A DNA stretch of 64,000 nt from Siphonodentalium dalli (GCA_032622095.1 CP136068.1:148441365-148505364); one strand, 5' to 3'. Counted from the stretch's first letter, positions 10,571 through 22,978 are shown. Notes: generated by a model not told the origin, from the letters alone. Made by a program: numbers and translations.

Positions 10571-12989
10571 GGTAACGAAACACTCATAACAAATAGCTAA
10601 TTCTCGCTTCCGATGCTTATTTCTCGAAAACAACAAATATTCTTGTTGTGCCATATTAGCGAAAGAAGAACTACATATGTATTGTGTCCATTGAACAAAG
10701 CCGCTTTTAGAAATATAGTCCCGTATAAAGCTGATGCCTCGCACAAATTTCAATCTCTTACTTTTCACCCATTTTCGCGCTTGTGGTTTTTATTGATAAC
10801 GCCAACACATTTATCCCAATTTCACCAGTAAGAAGCATCAGAGCTTTATTTAGAGCATTTGTCCATCCGGTATCATAGACAAAATTTTTTAAACATATTC
10901 CTGCATGGTTTTCAAAATATATCTTGCAATTTTGCGCACCTATCCATTCTCTGTGCCTTCAAATGCAATATTGGTAACCCTCGCACAACAGACGAGGCAT
11001 GATAACGCCCACACAGTATATAAAATAGCTATGCATATGGAACAAAGCCGAGAACGCCAACGAGCAATGAACAATTCAACCATCGGACAATATTGCAGGG
11101 ATAGTCCTACTCCTACATATATAGAACAGGATATATTTTTACGATCTATTATTTATTTGCAATAGAAACAAAGGAACGAATTCCCCCTTTACATACAAAA
11201 ATAATTTGTGGAACATGTCATTATTAGAGCTGTGGGAAACCTGTTGTAATATAATGCAATCCAAACCTAATTGTGTCCAGAAAAATATTGTTATGGAGCA
11301 CAATCGGGACCGATAAATGTTTTTCGGGGCACTGATTATTGGTCTTTTTTCGTCAAGGGGAGATGTTTTTGTCAAAGTTTTAATTTCCAATTACACATCC
11401 CAGATCAAAATCACAATTTAAAATATTCAATTTGTACCCCTCTAGTTGTATATAGTTACCCCATTATCCCTCACGTTTTCCAATAGATGGAACAGTCCAC
11501 GTCACAAACGAAACGTGAAGAAAATAATCTAAATCTCGATCTAAAACGAGATAATTATATTATACTATAAACACATGTTCGGTCTGAAGTATCTGGCAGT
11601 TGTTGCCCCTTATATCACCACGACCCTACGCTACATTTGACTCCTCAGCACAGATCCGAGTTACAGCTGTTGCACATTCCTTCACATATAAATTCCACAC
11701 CATTTTATTCAATAACAAAATTACCATAGGTCGTTTGTTGAACTTGGTATCTGAATATTTCCCACCAAAAATAAATTAAACTCATTTAATTTCTCCAAGA
11801 ATATAGTCTAAAATGCACCCAAGGAACATAAAGTAAAACCTATCGCTCAACAGAACTAAAAGATGTAAACTATATAGTATGCATAAAGATCAGGACTGCC
11901 ATATAATTATATGCACACCTCACAGAAAGAGATTAATGAGTATATAATTTCACAGCACCCTACACCGACAAGGCAGAAAAACACCGACGTCCTAAAAAAA
12001 AAAAAAAGAGACAAGGGATAGATGTTATTGTTATTTTAATGATGACGAATATATTGTCTACACCGTCATATATATCTGCTGAAGCCTAACAAACCAACTA
12101 AGTCAAAGCTGGGCGAATAGTTGTTCAATGTTCCTGGTTCCGATGCATAAACAATACAGGGTGCGTACTCGAATGACGTTTAGTGGCAACAAGCAAGATG
12201 GTACACATTGAGGACGTGGATATATCATGACCCCACCCCCCCACATACGCACACATATCTATCCAATGATCGATATATATATATATATGTATTGAACATT
12301 CGAACTATTTGACATTCGGGGTATTCGAAAGAATATCAGAGCTTTGATATAATTCTGAACCAAAGAAATTTATATTTCGAAACACTGTAACCAGGTCTGG
12401 CACATCCTGAATTGAATCAGTATAGTTATATTTATCGATAAGAGTTTAATGTGGATATCGCCGTTTCTTGAATTTTATAGAAGATACACAAGGTCAAGGT
12501 CGTTTGCTAATAAATGTCAACTTTATTTGCTCCCGATATATTCGTAAAATTCCTGTTTTTCTGTGCATCTATGGATTCAATCTAGGATCGAGCATGTGAG
12601 GAACAAACCATGGACCATTTTGGTGCCTCTCGCGGAATGTTCGGTCTATGTTTTCCAGAATGCAAGGATTTTCCTGTTTTATTCCTCGGAAATACAACAC
12701 CCATTGTCGTATGTAATTATGTCGCCATTACTCCTTTGTCCATTTACCCGGAAAGCCACTGTTATATAATCGCCATTGTGTAGTCGCACAGCTTGCTAAT
12801 TGAAAGGAGGTGGACCTTGCTCGACAAAACTCTTCACGCTTCAATTCGTCTGTGTGTCAACAGCGATAATGGACAGTGACAAACGGTGTCTCTTCCAGTG
12901 TCAATGCAGACAATAGCGACATTGGACTGATTGCTATCGGGTAAGGAAAACAAACCGGTAGACGTTATCTCTTCGTTGCTGATTTGAAG
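10571..12989. other. Unassigned 2.4-kb stretch
   Basis: No recognised gene or transposon. It holds an A-run at about 11994-12007, a short (TA)n at about 12271-12288 and AT-rich open frames of under 90 codons without domain features. It could include introns or UTR of a host gene, but no exon is supported. Confidence 0.35.
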
Positions 12990-13689
12990 CACAGGAGTTT
13001 GTCAGAATGATAGTAAATAAAAAATATAAGAGATATATAGATATATATAGATATATAAGTAATAAATAAAGAATAGGATTGCAACTAGGGGATTAGCGAA
13101 TGACGTCATTTTTGTTTGTTTTTTTGTATCACGAAAATTAGAAACATGAAAAAACGTTTCGCTCGTGGCGCTCTCCATATTCATTGTTATTATGACTGTT
13201 ATACATCAACGTGACCGCTGTGATTTACATTTAGCATGGCACTGGCAATATCACCTTATGTTCTCTTTATATCACCGCAACGCCAGTTTTCATTTTCGAA
13301 CCGTCCGCTGAGCTCACCGACGCACGACCATTCTCATCCGTTGTAATTATTTGGCGGTGTCCCGCAAAATTGTACACATAATAAAAGGGCCGCATAATCT
13401 GTCCGAATATTTCCAGGGCATTTTAATGTTATTAACGTTGTAGCTATTTCAATATGTGATTTCCTTTTTAAATTGTTGACTTCTGTGTTATCACATCTAT
13501 TTCATTATGAAAAAAATATGACTTAAACAAAACTATTTGTGCATATAATTCTATACGCAACTATTTCCGTCTGTGACAACTGACAAATAAAAACCAGTAC
13601 CGGTATTCGACTGTTTTTGATATGTCTGTTGCAATCATACACCTACTTCCTATGTTCAAATCAGACATTTAAGTGCAATTGGGGCCTAT

Positions 13690-13990
13690 ATATATATATC
13701 TATATATATATAACCCGTCGTCTCTGTGTGTGTGTATCTGTGTATCTGTGTGTGTATAACTCGGTCACGCTTTTGGCGCGTTTATAAATTTTCAACCATG
13801 CGTCCAATGTAGCCCAAATTTGTACCCCGACCTATCGTGTGTCATAAATGGTGACTCACCAAATTTCACGCCGATTGGATAAAGCAAACCTGAGATCTAA
13901 CATGCTCCCCAAATGCAGCATTTGCACTCAAGTAGACACTATTTCTTATGACGTTAGTCGAAATGACGTCATTGACGTCGAACGCAAACC
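13690..13990 (+). mobile_element. Possible Helitron-like insert in the foldback core
   Basis: An AT-rich start, a GTGTGTGTATCTGTG tract and an AACTCGGTCACGC block, followed by a segment resembling the internal units of the other tandem-unit elements. Ends cannot be fixed. Confidence 0.3.
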
Positions 13991-14539
13991 AACACTTGCT
14001 TTGCTATTGTAGGCGAAACTTCCATGCGCTCTACCAAAGCGTTGTTGGAAATTAATGTGTCAGTTCAGGTTCAGTGTGAATTTAGGTAACGAATGTTGAT
14101 TTTGTCGCGGAAGTGCATGTATAGTGGGGTGTAGAGTCAAGACTCAAACGTTCTACCGTCGTTGGGAAAGGGTGGATGTAGTGGTGTGCAGATCCAAGAC
14201 TCAAACCTTCGTCGTTGGGATTGGGTGCTAATATGGTATTTTAATTTGCCAGTTGGGTTTGAACATAAGTAAAGAATGCTGTCTTTGATACGAAAGTTGT
14301 GCATTGCGTGTGGAATCGAAGGAGTATCGGTATACACGTGGGTAGGCGGTACCCAGTGGGTACCGTGAACTCAGTAAATTCGCCGGAACTCAGTTGGAGA
14401 AAGCACATTTCCGGGACAGGCCTAATAATAGGGCCTACAGTGTAAACAATACTGCCCACGCTAATTAATGCTCTTTTAATCATTCGGTTGAATGCAAATC
14501 TGATACAAGAATAAATGTTTAAAAGATCACAATGCGCGA

Positions 14540-15440
14540 AGCGCACGCAATTTAAATTCATATAATGTGCGCGAAGCTCACAAAGGGGCTGCAGGCCCCT
14601 CCCCCGCTAAATAAGGTTCATAATTGAGCCTGTTTCAGTTAGTATAGATTAAGTAAAATATCTTGATTGTTGCGTTCCATATATATGTGCATGCATATAC
14701 GTGGGTTGTGGAGATGATGTGGGGGCAAAAATACAGTTTTATTGAAATAAAGTGTTCATACAAATGGGCCACGCAGTGCAGGGCGTGTGATCAATGGGTT
14801 GCATGTTGAATACAGGGTCCGTTTAAAATGTGCTGCAAGCTCCCTATATATGTGCGCGAAGCTCACGCAGTTTAAGATCATATAATGGGCCACGCAGTGC
14901 AGGGCGTGTGATCAATGGGTTGCATGTTGAATACAGGGTCCGTTTAAAATGTGCTGCAAGCTCCCTATATATGTGCGCGAAGCTCACGCAGTTTAAGATC
15001 ATATAATGTGCGCGAAGCGCAGAAAGGGGCTGTACATAGGCCCCTCCCCCTCTAAATAAAGATTCCGAAGTGAGCCTGTTTCAGTTAGTATTATAGATAA
15101 AGTAAAATATTTTGATTGTTGCGTTCCATATGTGCATGCATATACATGGGTCGGGGAGATGGGTGTGGGGGTAAAAATACAGTTTTATTGAAATAAAGTG
15201 TTCATACAAACGGGCCGCGCAGTGCAGGCGTATGATCATTAGGCGGCATGCTGGATACAGGTTCCAAAGGGGGTCCGTTCAAAATGTGCAGCAAGCTCCC
15301 GAATGTAGGCTCCTGAATTGAGTATGTTTCAGTTGGTGCATAGTATTTAAATAATATACTGATTTTGTTTCGTTGCGCATATGTGGACTGGTGTGTAGAA
15401 ATATAGTTTTAGTGAAATAAAGTGTTCCAACGCGCATCCA
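14540..15440. repeat. Higher-order tandem repeat in the foldback core
   Basis: A ~475-bp unit (GTGCGCGAAGC, a GGGGCTG..GGCCCCTCCCCC hairpin, GCCTGTTTCAGTTAGTAT, AATACAGTTTTATTG) is repeated from about 14563 and 15007, with a decayed third copy from about 15297. Within it, 14766-14886 and 14887-15007 are two identical 121-bp copies. Confidence 0.75.
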
Positions 15441-15548
15441 GTAACAAAAAAGAGAAGCATGACCATTCCATGTGTCCATGAAAGCGGACACTAGAAAATA
15501 ACAAAGCACATTTATATACCCGTCATTTTGTGACGGGCAATTAACCCC

Positions 15549-15550
15549 CT

Positions 15551-15605
<55 letters not shown>

Positions 15606-15635
15606 TGTAGCCGTGTAGGTCTGATTGATAGTTGG

Positions 15636-15671
<36 letters not shown>

Positions 15672-15712
15672 ATATATAGGTGTAGCCGTGTAGGTCTGAT
15701 TGATAGTTGGGT
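15549..15712. repeat. Two (AT)n runs alternating with an identical 32-bp segment
   Basis: (AT)n at 15551-15602 and 15636-15678 are each followed by the same GGTGTAGCCGTGTAGGTCTG segment and its continuation. This is a compound microsatellite. Confidence 0.8.
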
Positions 15713-16866
15713 TGAAATAAATGGTAACACGTTTAAAACCTATTAAATAAATATTTACTTTGGATATGCATGTCAATGAATGTCTATGCGTTTCCATCAA
15801 GTTTCTGGAAACTAACTCCAAAGTTGATTGTCAGGAAAATCGGGTGGGGGAAATCATATTGACAAAATCTCAACAATCATGGAACTTATTACATATACAA
15901 TGTATAACACTTTCGTTAAATCTCGTAAAATAGTTCATGTGAGATCTGGTGCATGCATCTTCTTTTCTTGTGTGTTATTGGCAGGTGGTACACAATTGTC
16001 TTTGTGATTTCAGAATTAATAAAACGTGTTATTCGGAAATAAATTACTTGGTAATACAACACTGTTATATCGGGATGAGAAAACGAGCAACAGTGTCACT
16101 AACATATTCAAGATTTAGGTCGAAATATTCGGACCACTGCTGCAAACGACTGCGTACACTACCGGATACAGTTGTACAGGGCACCACATCGAACCATCGC
16201 GTCGCAGAGGGCAGCCAACGCTTCGATAATGAAACTTGCCGTTGCGGAGATATGAAGAGAAAATAGGTGATGTAGTTAATGCGAAGTTAAATTTCAGCCA
16301 CATACGGTCATTTTGATGTATAATAGTCATAATAGCAATCTGTATGAAGATCGCTATAACGTTTTGGCTTTCCTTTTTTAGAGGCTAAAAATTTATTAAT
16401 AAAAATTTGTAGGTCAAAGCACTAATCCCCTAGTTTCAATCCTATACTTTTATTACTATTTCTTATTACTACTATTTATTATTATTTGTATATATTTATT
16501 ATTATTATTATTTATTATCATTCTGACAAACTCCTGTGTTTGAAGGACCTAATAAAGTTCGGACAATTCCGGAGATGTACTCCCGGCGTCGTCGTTTCGA
16601 AGGACCAAAATTTTTTCACGGATTGACGTACTGTCTCAGCTCATTTCTGTCAGAAAGAAACTGTTTACCGACAAATCGCGCTTCCGACTGATAGTGCTTC
16701 TCCATGTTGGAGTGTTTCACCCAGTGACAATTACTGTTTAAAAAAAAAAAAAAACACTACAAAAAACAGCGGTGATGTGCACTGCATATACATGTATTGA
16801 TTGTTTGTTTAAATAAATATTTTTGTACTGTCTTTTTATTCCCCTGGCCTGGTGGGTCGTACAAGT

Positions 16867-18936
16867 ATGGAACAGCCATCTGGGTGTACGAATATGAACA
16901 TGGGTGAGCATATTAGTATTGTTGATGGGAAAACATATACTGTTCTAGGGTGTGCTTCTCTGTCCCATTTGAATTCTATTCAGAATATTGATGATTCTCA
17001 GTTGGATGAGGCATGTGATAATTTCCTCAGCGAGGAGTGTGTCCGTGATGAAATCAGTGTTATTGATTCCGATAAAGATGTCGTTGAGAGGAAGATTCCC
17101 AAATATAATTCCTTGTTGGATCTACGACGTTTGCAGAATCAACCAAGGGATCAGTTCGTTTCATCTCTTCTGATTGATATGCCGGATCGCTTCAGTTTAG
17201 AAAGTCTTCGCCGCAACATATTTATTGAAGCGCGCGGTGTGTGCCCCGATCTCTTCGACTATGAATTGAAAAACCGTATTAACAGAGACCAGTGTATACC
17301 TGTTCCAAAAAAATTCGCAAGAGACGTGTTTAACCTCGTTCAGTTTATGAATGGCGGAAACATGGATGAGATTCGTGACATGCTAACTTCGCCATCTTCT
17401 CGGTTGAAATCTGCGACGCCGATACCTCCTAAAAATGATGTATCGACCTGTGCATGCAACTCTATATGTGTTCAAAATAAACTCGGAGAAGTGCTGACTC
17501 AAATGACAGTCATTCAAGCAAACCTAAACACAACGATACTCAGCCTAGAAGAATCTATCTCTTTACTGAACTCTGATATTAAGGCTGTGGTCGACGAGCA
17601 GAAAAATATCAAACTGGATGTTGAACGACTGAATGACGAAGCCAAGAACGGAATAACAGGACTGAAATCCAGCCTCAAAGTTCTTGAAAACGACTTAAAG
17701 TCAAATAACGATTCTGTTGATTCACAGTTCAAGAACATTGAATCACGCGCATCGAAAATCTCCCAAAAGTCGCGCAGCCTTGAACTCAAAGTCACGCAGT
17801 GTTCCCAGAAATGCAAGTCGTCTTCTACGGAAACAAAGGAGCATTTGAATTCGACATTCAAACAGCTTGCGGAAGTCTTCGAACTTTATGCCGACAATAC
17901 TGCAAACAAATATGATGAAATCCGATCCATTGTTCAGACCCATATTCCGAATGCCACCCGGCCCGACACCTCATGCACCGAAACTGTTTCTCCATTCGAA
18001 ACACACGCGAAGCGGAGTTGCTCTGTCGTTAGGCCCTCCACATCCCCCGAGAACTCAAGTGAACGTGTGTACAACTCTGTTTCTCCTGTAACAGCCAACA
18101 TGAACACAAAATGTGATTCTAACAAACAGGCAAAACTTCATGTTGATGCTGACACATCTGTCCATATAGACTCGAAGCTCAATACGTCGAACAACAGTGC
18201 AAATCTGAATGTCTGTGAAGTAAATATCTCGATCAATAGCGATGATTACTCCAACTCTAAACGCACCCCTGTTCGTATAAAACCTTCTCCCATTGAAGTA
18301 ATAACCGAACCAGAGGCTGGCAAACATATGTCAGAAATATTCAAGTTCATCGACAACTACAGCGATATACAACGAGCATCCGTGGACAGTGACGATCATG
18401 CTCATAATTTGTCAACACATGGCGAACGTAGTATAGATTATCCTACACAAAGACCCCCTCCTCGACAACATGCTGAGCATGTGAACACTGACGGTCCGCC
18501 TTATTCTTATGCCGATGCTCTGAGCGCACCGAGGCAAATCGAAACTCTAATACGGAACGACAGACGTCCCGCGGCATTAAAGAGGGACCCCAGTCGCAAA
18601 ACCGCACGTATTTCTGACAGGAATCCTCGTTCAGATAATGACCGAAATGGATTCTCAGGCGTCCACCGGACAAGAACAGTGCGTCTTTTCGTGGGCGGTA
18701 TCGATGAAAGCTCTACAGAGAATGGCCTCGCTCACTTTCTCTCTGAAAGAGGTATCGAGCCAACGTTCTTGAAGCTCATCACTAGTTCCAGAATTGGGAC
18801 TGTGAGTGCTCGTTTAAATGTATCAAAAGACGAAAGCATCCCACTACTTGACAATCGTTTCTGGCCCGCAGGTGTCTACTGCAGGGCTTGGTACTCAGAA
18901 GCTCCCAGCCCAACAAACAATGGCTATTACAAATAA
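16867..18936 (+). CDS. LINE ORF1 protein (coiled coil plus RRM-like domain)
   Basis: A 689-codon open frame using the first ATG at 16867; a frame-open GTG at 16852 was not taken as the start. ORF1 proteins bind the element RNA, form multimers and escort it to the nucleus. Residues about 202-342 have the heptad-like, charged pattern of a long coiled coil, the usual trimer/oligomer region. A C-x-C-x3-C cluster lies just before it. Residues about 360-600 are Ser/Thr/Asn-rich and look disordered. Residues about 604-677 begin VRLFVGGI and end with WPAGVYCRAW, an RRM-like fold with the FWP-type C-terminal signature seen in ORF1 of many animal LINEs. No CCHC knuckle is visible. No frameshift or internal stop, so this half of the element is preserved. 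Overlaps the ORF2 start. Confidence 0.8.
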   Translation: MEQPSGCTNMNMGEHISIVDGKTYTVLGCASLSHLNSIQNIDDSQLDEACDNFLSEECVRDEISVIDSDKDVVERKIPKYNSLLDLRRLQNQPRDQFVSSLLIDMPDRFSLESLRRNIFIEARGVCPDLFDYELKNRINRDQCIPVPKKFARDVFNLVQFMNGGNMDEIRDMLTSPSSRLKSATPIPPKNDVSTCACNSICVQNKLGEVLTQMTVIQANLNTTILSLEESISLLNSDIKAVVDEQKNIKLDVERLNDEAKNGITGLKSSLKVLENDLKSNNDSVDSQFKNIESRASKISQKSRSLELKVTQCSQKCKSSSTETKEHLNSTFKQLAEVFELYADNTANKYDEIRSIVQTHIPNATRPDTSCTETVSPFETHAKRSCSVVRPSTSPENSSERVYNSVSPVTANMNTKCDSNKQAKLHVDADTSVHIDSKLNTSNNSANLNVCEVNISINSDDYSNSKRTPVRIKPSPIEVITEPEAGKHMSEIFKFIDNYSDIQRASVDSDDHAHNLSTHGERSIDYPTQRPPPRQHAEHVNTDGPPYSYADALSAPRQIETLIRNDRRPAALKRDPSRKTARISDRNPRSDNDRNGFSGVHRTRTVRLFVGGIDESSTENGLAHFLSERGIEPTFLKLITSSRIGTVSARLNVSKDESIPLLDNRFWPAGVYCRAWYSEAPSPTNNGYYK

Positions 18937-19594
18937 GCTGAATATATGCACCTGGAATATGACAGGTTTCAAGGGGAGTGCTTCCCATTTAAGTGATATG
19001 CTGGCATCGGGCTATTTCCAGATCGTCGGCATTTCTGAACATTGGCTTGATGAATTTTCACTGTCGTCCTTCGGATTTCTCTCACATGATTACATTTACA
19101 TTGCGAAACCGGGTCGTTCGATTCGAAATGCGAATGGAGGTTGTCTTGTGAAAGACGGTATAGCTATCCTGGTCCACAAAAGTATCCAGTGTATCGAGAT
19201 TGAATCTACAAATGATAGAATGATCTCTCTGCAGATCAAGATGAATAATAGTTCTTTTCTCTCCGTGATTCAAGTATATCTACCCGGTGCCAATCACGAT
19301 ATTTCATATTTTCTCGACTCTTTATCAGACTTAGCTGACGTTACCTCACGCCTGGAACCGAATGGTCCTGTGATATTAATGGGAGATATGAATGCGAATT
19401 TGGGGAAAAACTATAGAACGATACTTTCAAGTTTAACGTGTCCACGTGCTAGAGCATTAGATGCTTTCTTCGAACTGCACAACCTGACAGCACTCACTAC
19501 ATTATCATCTTGTACTGGCAGTGACTTCTCATACGTCCCTTACTATGACGGCGCGACTCCTTCGCTGATCGATCACATTGTCATCAATGGTTAA
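18920..19594 (+). pseudogene. LINE ORF2, N-terminal AP endonuclease part
   Basis: Start taken at ATG 18920, inside the end of ORF1, in a different frame. It encodes an apurinic/apyrimidinic-type endonuclease that would nick the target for target-primed reverse transcription. Visible motifs in order: NICTWN with catalytic Asn, VGISEHWL with catalytic Glu, VIQVYLPG with Tyr, LMGDMNA with the Asp/Asn pair, and SLIDHIV. The frame stops at 19594, and the continuation lies one frame away from about 19580. There the usual SDH catalytic pair is replaced by Asn-Asn (SSNNRPV), so the nuclease would be inactive even if the frame were continuous. Confidence 0.75.
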
Positions 19595-21578
19595 TTGTGT
19601 ATCTAAAACTCATGTCACAGAAGATGCAGCAACTAATAGTTCAAACAACAGACCAGTGTTCTGTTGTATAGATGTAGCTCCTACACTAAAACCACCGTCA
19701 AATTACACGAGGAAAAAATATCGCTGGAAATGTGAATACATGAAGTCTTATCAAGACAATCTAACTTCCCTGTGCAAACCGTTACTGACCAAAGAGATAA
19801 ACGACAAAAATGACCTTGATTCGTATTATCGCAATTGTGTCGACATTTTAATTGATAGCGCAGAAAAGACTATCCCTCCAATGTCCTACCACGCACACTT
19901 GAAACCATACTGGAATAAACAACTCAGCAGTCTGAGCTCTGATTGCAAGTCAAAATACAAATTGTGGTCGCTTGCTGGTCGCCCACGAGTATTTACCTCA
20001 TCCACGTATGTTCAGTATAAAGACGCTAAAAGGACTTTTAGGAAAGCTCATCGCTCTGCGTTCAATGCGTACCTATCCGATCAACAAAACAAACTTGAGT
20101 GCGACGCTGCCTCCAACCAAACGTCCTTCTGGCGGTCTATCAACCGAAACCGTTCGCATGTCTCTCAAATCGGATCGGTTATGGAATGCAATGGGTCTCT
20201 GACACGTGACGCAGATGAAACACTTTCTGGCTGGTCTGAGTACTTCAGAGAATTGTTCAATCTACCACCCCACTCTGAGCCAGAGTTTGAGGACCACGTT
20301 ACGAGAGAAGTTGTTAGCTATGTTTCTCTTGCTAAAGATCCCGTGCAACCGAACTGCCCACAGTGTCAACCAGTCGAACTCACCGCAATCGTTCTTCATG
20401 TGAGGAAACTGAAAAAGAACAAAGCGGGTGGAGCAGATGACTTATTGAATGAACATTCGTTGCACGCTCCGACTTCCTTCATAGAATGCATCAAAAGACT
20501 ATATGACGGTATATTCCGCATGGGGTGGATTCCACCAACGATGAAAGAAGGAATAGTCATTCCGTTATACAAAGGACCGCCTAAACCACCGACATCTCCT
20601 GATAGTTACCGTGCTATAACACTTCTATCGGTCCTATACAAACTATTCGAGTCCATTCTGTTGAGCCGTCTTCTTCAAAGCCACCAAATGAAACGATTTC
20701 CGAATGCACAACAAATGGGTTTTCAGAAAGGTATCAGCTGTTCGATGACGTCATTCATTCTCACGGAATCTGTATCATATGCCAAAGACAATAACTCCAA
20801 TTTATATGTTGCCTTCCTTGACTCCAAGAAAGCCTTTGATAAAGTATGGCACACTGGCCTCCTGTACAAATTCATTCAGCTCGGATTTTCGCCACACTTT
20901 GTCAGTTTGTTGGAGAACATCCATTCGGATGTGACTAGCAAAGTACTATATGACGGCCGCATGTCGCAAAGTTTCAAAATACTGCAATCTACTCGACAAG
21001 GTGGCGTTCTGTCACCTCTCTGCTATCTCGTCTTCATAGACGACCTACTTAACGAACTAGCAACTTCTCCATACGGACTAAGAATCTGCAATATCCCATG
21101 TGGCGCTCCTACTACTGCCGACGACATCGCTCTTCTGTCGCTATCGAAATCCGGTCTAGAATCCTTGTTGAACATATGTGTGAAATATAGCAGGCGGTGG
21201 CGATTCGAATTCTCCTCCACGAAGAGCAAAATTGTTGTATTCAACGAGAATAAAAACTCATATGACCGCTCGGGAAGGATATGGAGGTTGGGCAATCAAA
21301 CTATTCGGGAAGTTACAGAATGTGCCCATCTTGGTTTAATTCAGGACAAGTTTGCGAAGCAGGTCAATTCCGCCTCTTCTGTGTCGACAAAAATGAGGAA
21401 CAACTTTTTCAATATCATGGGTAACAAACTTATGAAATCCACTACACCCATCACCATGACAAATGTCCTCAAAACTGTTGTTCTACCGAGAGCTCTCTAC
21501 GGTGTCGAGGTGGTTCCTTTTTATCAAAGTTCCGCCATCACCATTATGAACAAAGCCGCAAGAACATGTCTCAAATAG
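19578..21578 (+). pseudogene. LINE ORF2, reverse transcriptase part
   Basis: An open stretch of 666 codons continuing ORF2 after a frameshift near 19585; its first ATG is not a true start. The RT domain occupies about residues 270-600. Visible motifs: KKNKAGGADDL, PLYKGPP..SYRAITLLSV, FLDSKKAFDKV (first catalytic Asp at 20820), RQGGVLSPLCYLVFIDDL, and TTADDIALLS (catalytic Asp pair at 21120-21125). The metal-binding residues are therefore intact. The frame ends at 21576-21578, where homologous-looking sequence continues in another frame. It would copy the LINE RNA at a nicked site. Confidence 0.8.
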
Positions 21579-22260
21579 GCTATCGCTAGGTCTTCTTGGA
21601 TTTCTACCAATTGAATATCAACTGCATATCAAAAAACTTTGCTTTATGGGACGTCTTATCCATCTACCGTTCGGCCATCAATTACCATTACGACTGTTTG
21701 TCCTGAAAGCACACCTCTACATGCAGACTATACAGTCGCTCCAGTGGTTTTGTACAGGAAATGTTCTCCATATTAGCCAAATACGATCTTTTGAACTATT
21801 TGAACGACTACCTGGACATTGGGGTCTTCCCAAAACTGTCAACGTGGATAACTCTAACGACTAACTGTCATATCTGTTGGACAAATCAGATTTTCCTGCA
21901 ACAAAAGCTGTTGTGAACATTCAAATGCATATATGCTTCACTCTCGTGGTTTCCAACACCTCTCCATACTTGTACATAACGGCCCACCACATTGGTCAGG
22001 GGAGCCCACTTTAATCCAACTGTATTTATATGTCATGTGTATCGATCTCTCCTATACTTGGAGGTAATAAAGATATCTCTCTGTATCGCCTCTTTAATGA
22101 GTTATTATTATTCGCTTATTGGGGTGCGCAATCATGCACCTTACCCACAAATAGTGTATATTCTGCATTGTTAAAATTAACTATACAACTTGAATATCAC
22201 TATAATAACTTAGTATTCGCCAAACCTGATAAAACTTTCCTCATTAATATAGATATATGA
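21579..22260 (+). pseudogene. LINE ORF2, frameshifted C-terminal remnant
   Basis: After the stop at 21576 a different frame reads LSLGLLGFLPIEYQ then KKLCFMGRL, the usual segment after the RT thumb in these elements, open to 21864. A third frame then gives TNCHICWTN, a possible CxxC remnant of the C-terminal zinc motif. Further coding-like text fades by about 22260. At least two frameshifts in 700 bp show that this end is decayed. Confidence 0.6.
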
Positions 22261-22321
22261 CATTTTTGTCCAGAACGGCCTGTTATCGAACTATGTTAAT
22301 ATCGCTTCAATTTGCCCTTAA

Positions 22322-22815
22322 AGGCACGTACGGCCTTGGCGGTGGGTATCCTGTGAAAATATATCCACCCGTCAAAAACCGCCACAAACAGAAATAACAT
22401 CAAAATGTAGATAGACTTTGTCCGTATACAAATAAGAAATATCGCATAAACAGTATGTTATGGTCATATGTTTGACCATTGTTATGTAAACAACAGCATA
22501 AAAAGTTACTTTTCTGGTGTTTGTTTATATTATGATGGTAAACATAAAGAGCGTTCTTTGTGGGTGAATTCCTGATATGGAACGAATAAAGAGCGTTTAT
22601 GCCATTTGTGTGTGATTAGCCAGCAGCATTGTGCTGTCTTCTGTAACACAATCAGGCTCTTGCTTATGTAAAATATAGTAAATCTTTATGATAACATGCT
22701 GTTTACGCGATGGTCATGGTATATATGCACGGAACTGTATGCGTTTTAATGTTTTTCTGTTTACGGTGTTTGGAACAAATATGAATATTTTCGACAATTA
22801 AGGCCGCACGTGCCT
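22322..22815. mobile_element. TTAA-flanked MITE, AGGCACGTRCGGCC family
   Basis: Inverted ends AGGCACGTACGGCC and GGCCGCACGTGCCT, with TTAA at 22318-22321 and 22816-22819. The 494-bp interior has no ORF but two TAAAGAGCG motifs (22545 and 22587). It lies just beyond the LINE 3' remnant. Confidence 0.65.
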
Positions 22816-22978
22816 TTAAACCGAGTAATTTCATTTTATCACACATCCGAGTAATATCGTTTTACGACATGCGATAATTTATCTACTTCGCAACGAAATA
22901 ACGCGTAGATATCGAATTTGGTGTCGTCACTAATATAAAAGAATTGTCAGTTACTAAGAGCAGATCTAATTAATAATT

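Larger units (their letters stand above)
12990..16538. mobile_element. Foldback DNA transposon with 7-bp target duplication
   Basis: Termini are CACAGGAGTTTGTCAGAATG (12990 on) and its complement ending at 16538. Each side carries TTTGAAG (12983-12989 and 16539-16545). The inverted arms extend inward, with divergence, to about 13620 and 15950: matching blocks include TAGGGGATTAG, ATTATGACTGTTATACATCA, CCGCAACG..AGTTTTCATT and GTCCGAATATTTCC. The 2.3-kb middle holds nested repeats and no transposase. A 7-8 bp duplication could suggest hAT-like or another superfamily; I cannot assign it. Confidence 0.7.
16546..22260 (+). mobile_element. Non-LTR retrotransposon (APE-type LINE)
   Basis: A two-ORF element of about 5.7 kb. 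The ~300-bp 5' leader starts right after the target duplication of the foldback element. ORF1 (16867-18936) and ORF2 (from 18920) overlap by 17 bases. ORF2 encodes an AP-endonuclease and a reverse transcriptase but is split by at least three frameshifts (about 19585, 21575 and 21850). The clade cannot be fixed by eye; a C-terminal RRM-like domain in ORF1 plus an APE in ORF2 fits the CR1/L2/I-related groups. The 3' end and target duplication were not found; the end at 22260 is the last coding-like triplet. Confidence 0.8.

Noticed and set aside
13690-13990. Second full Helitron-like element inside the foldback core
   Set aside because: Only the start and one internal block are recognisable; listed at low confidence and not counted in the shared-architecture finding.
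16852-16866. GTG as start of LINE ORF1
   Set aside because: Animal translation normally starts at ATG; the first in-frame ATG is 15 bases downstream at 16867.
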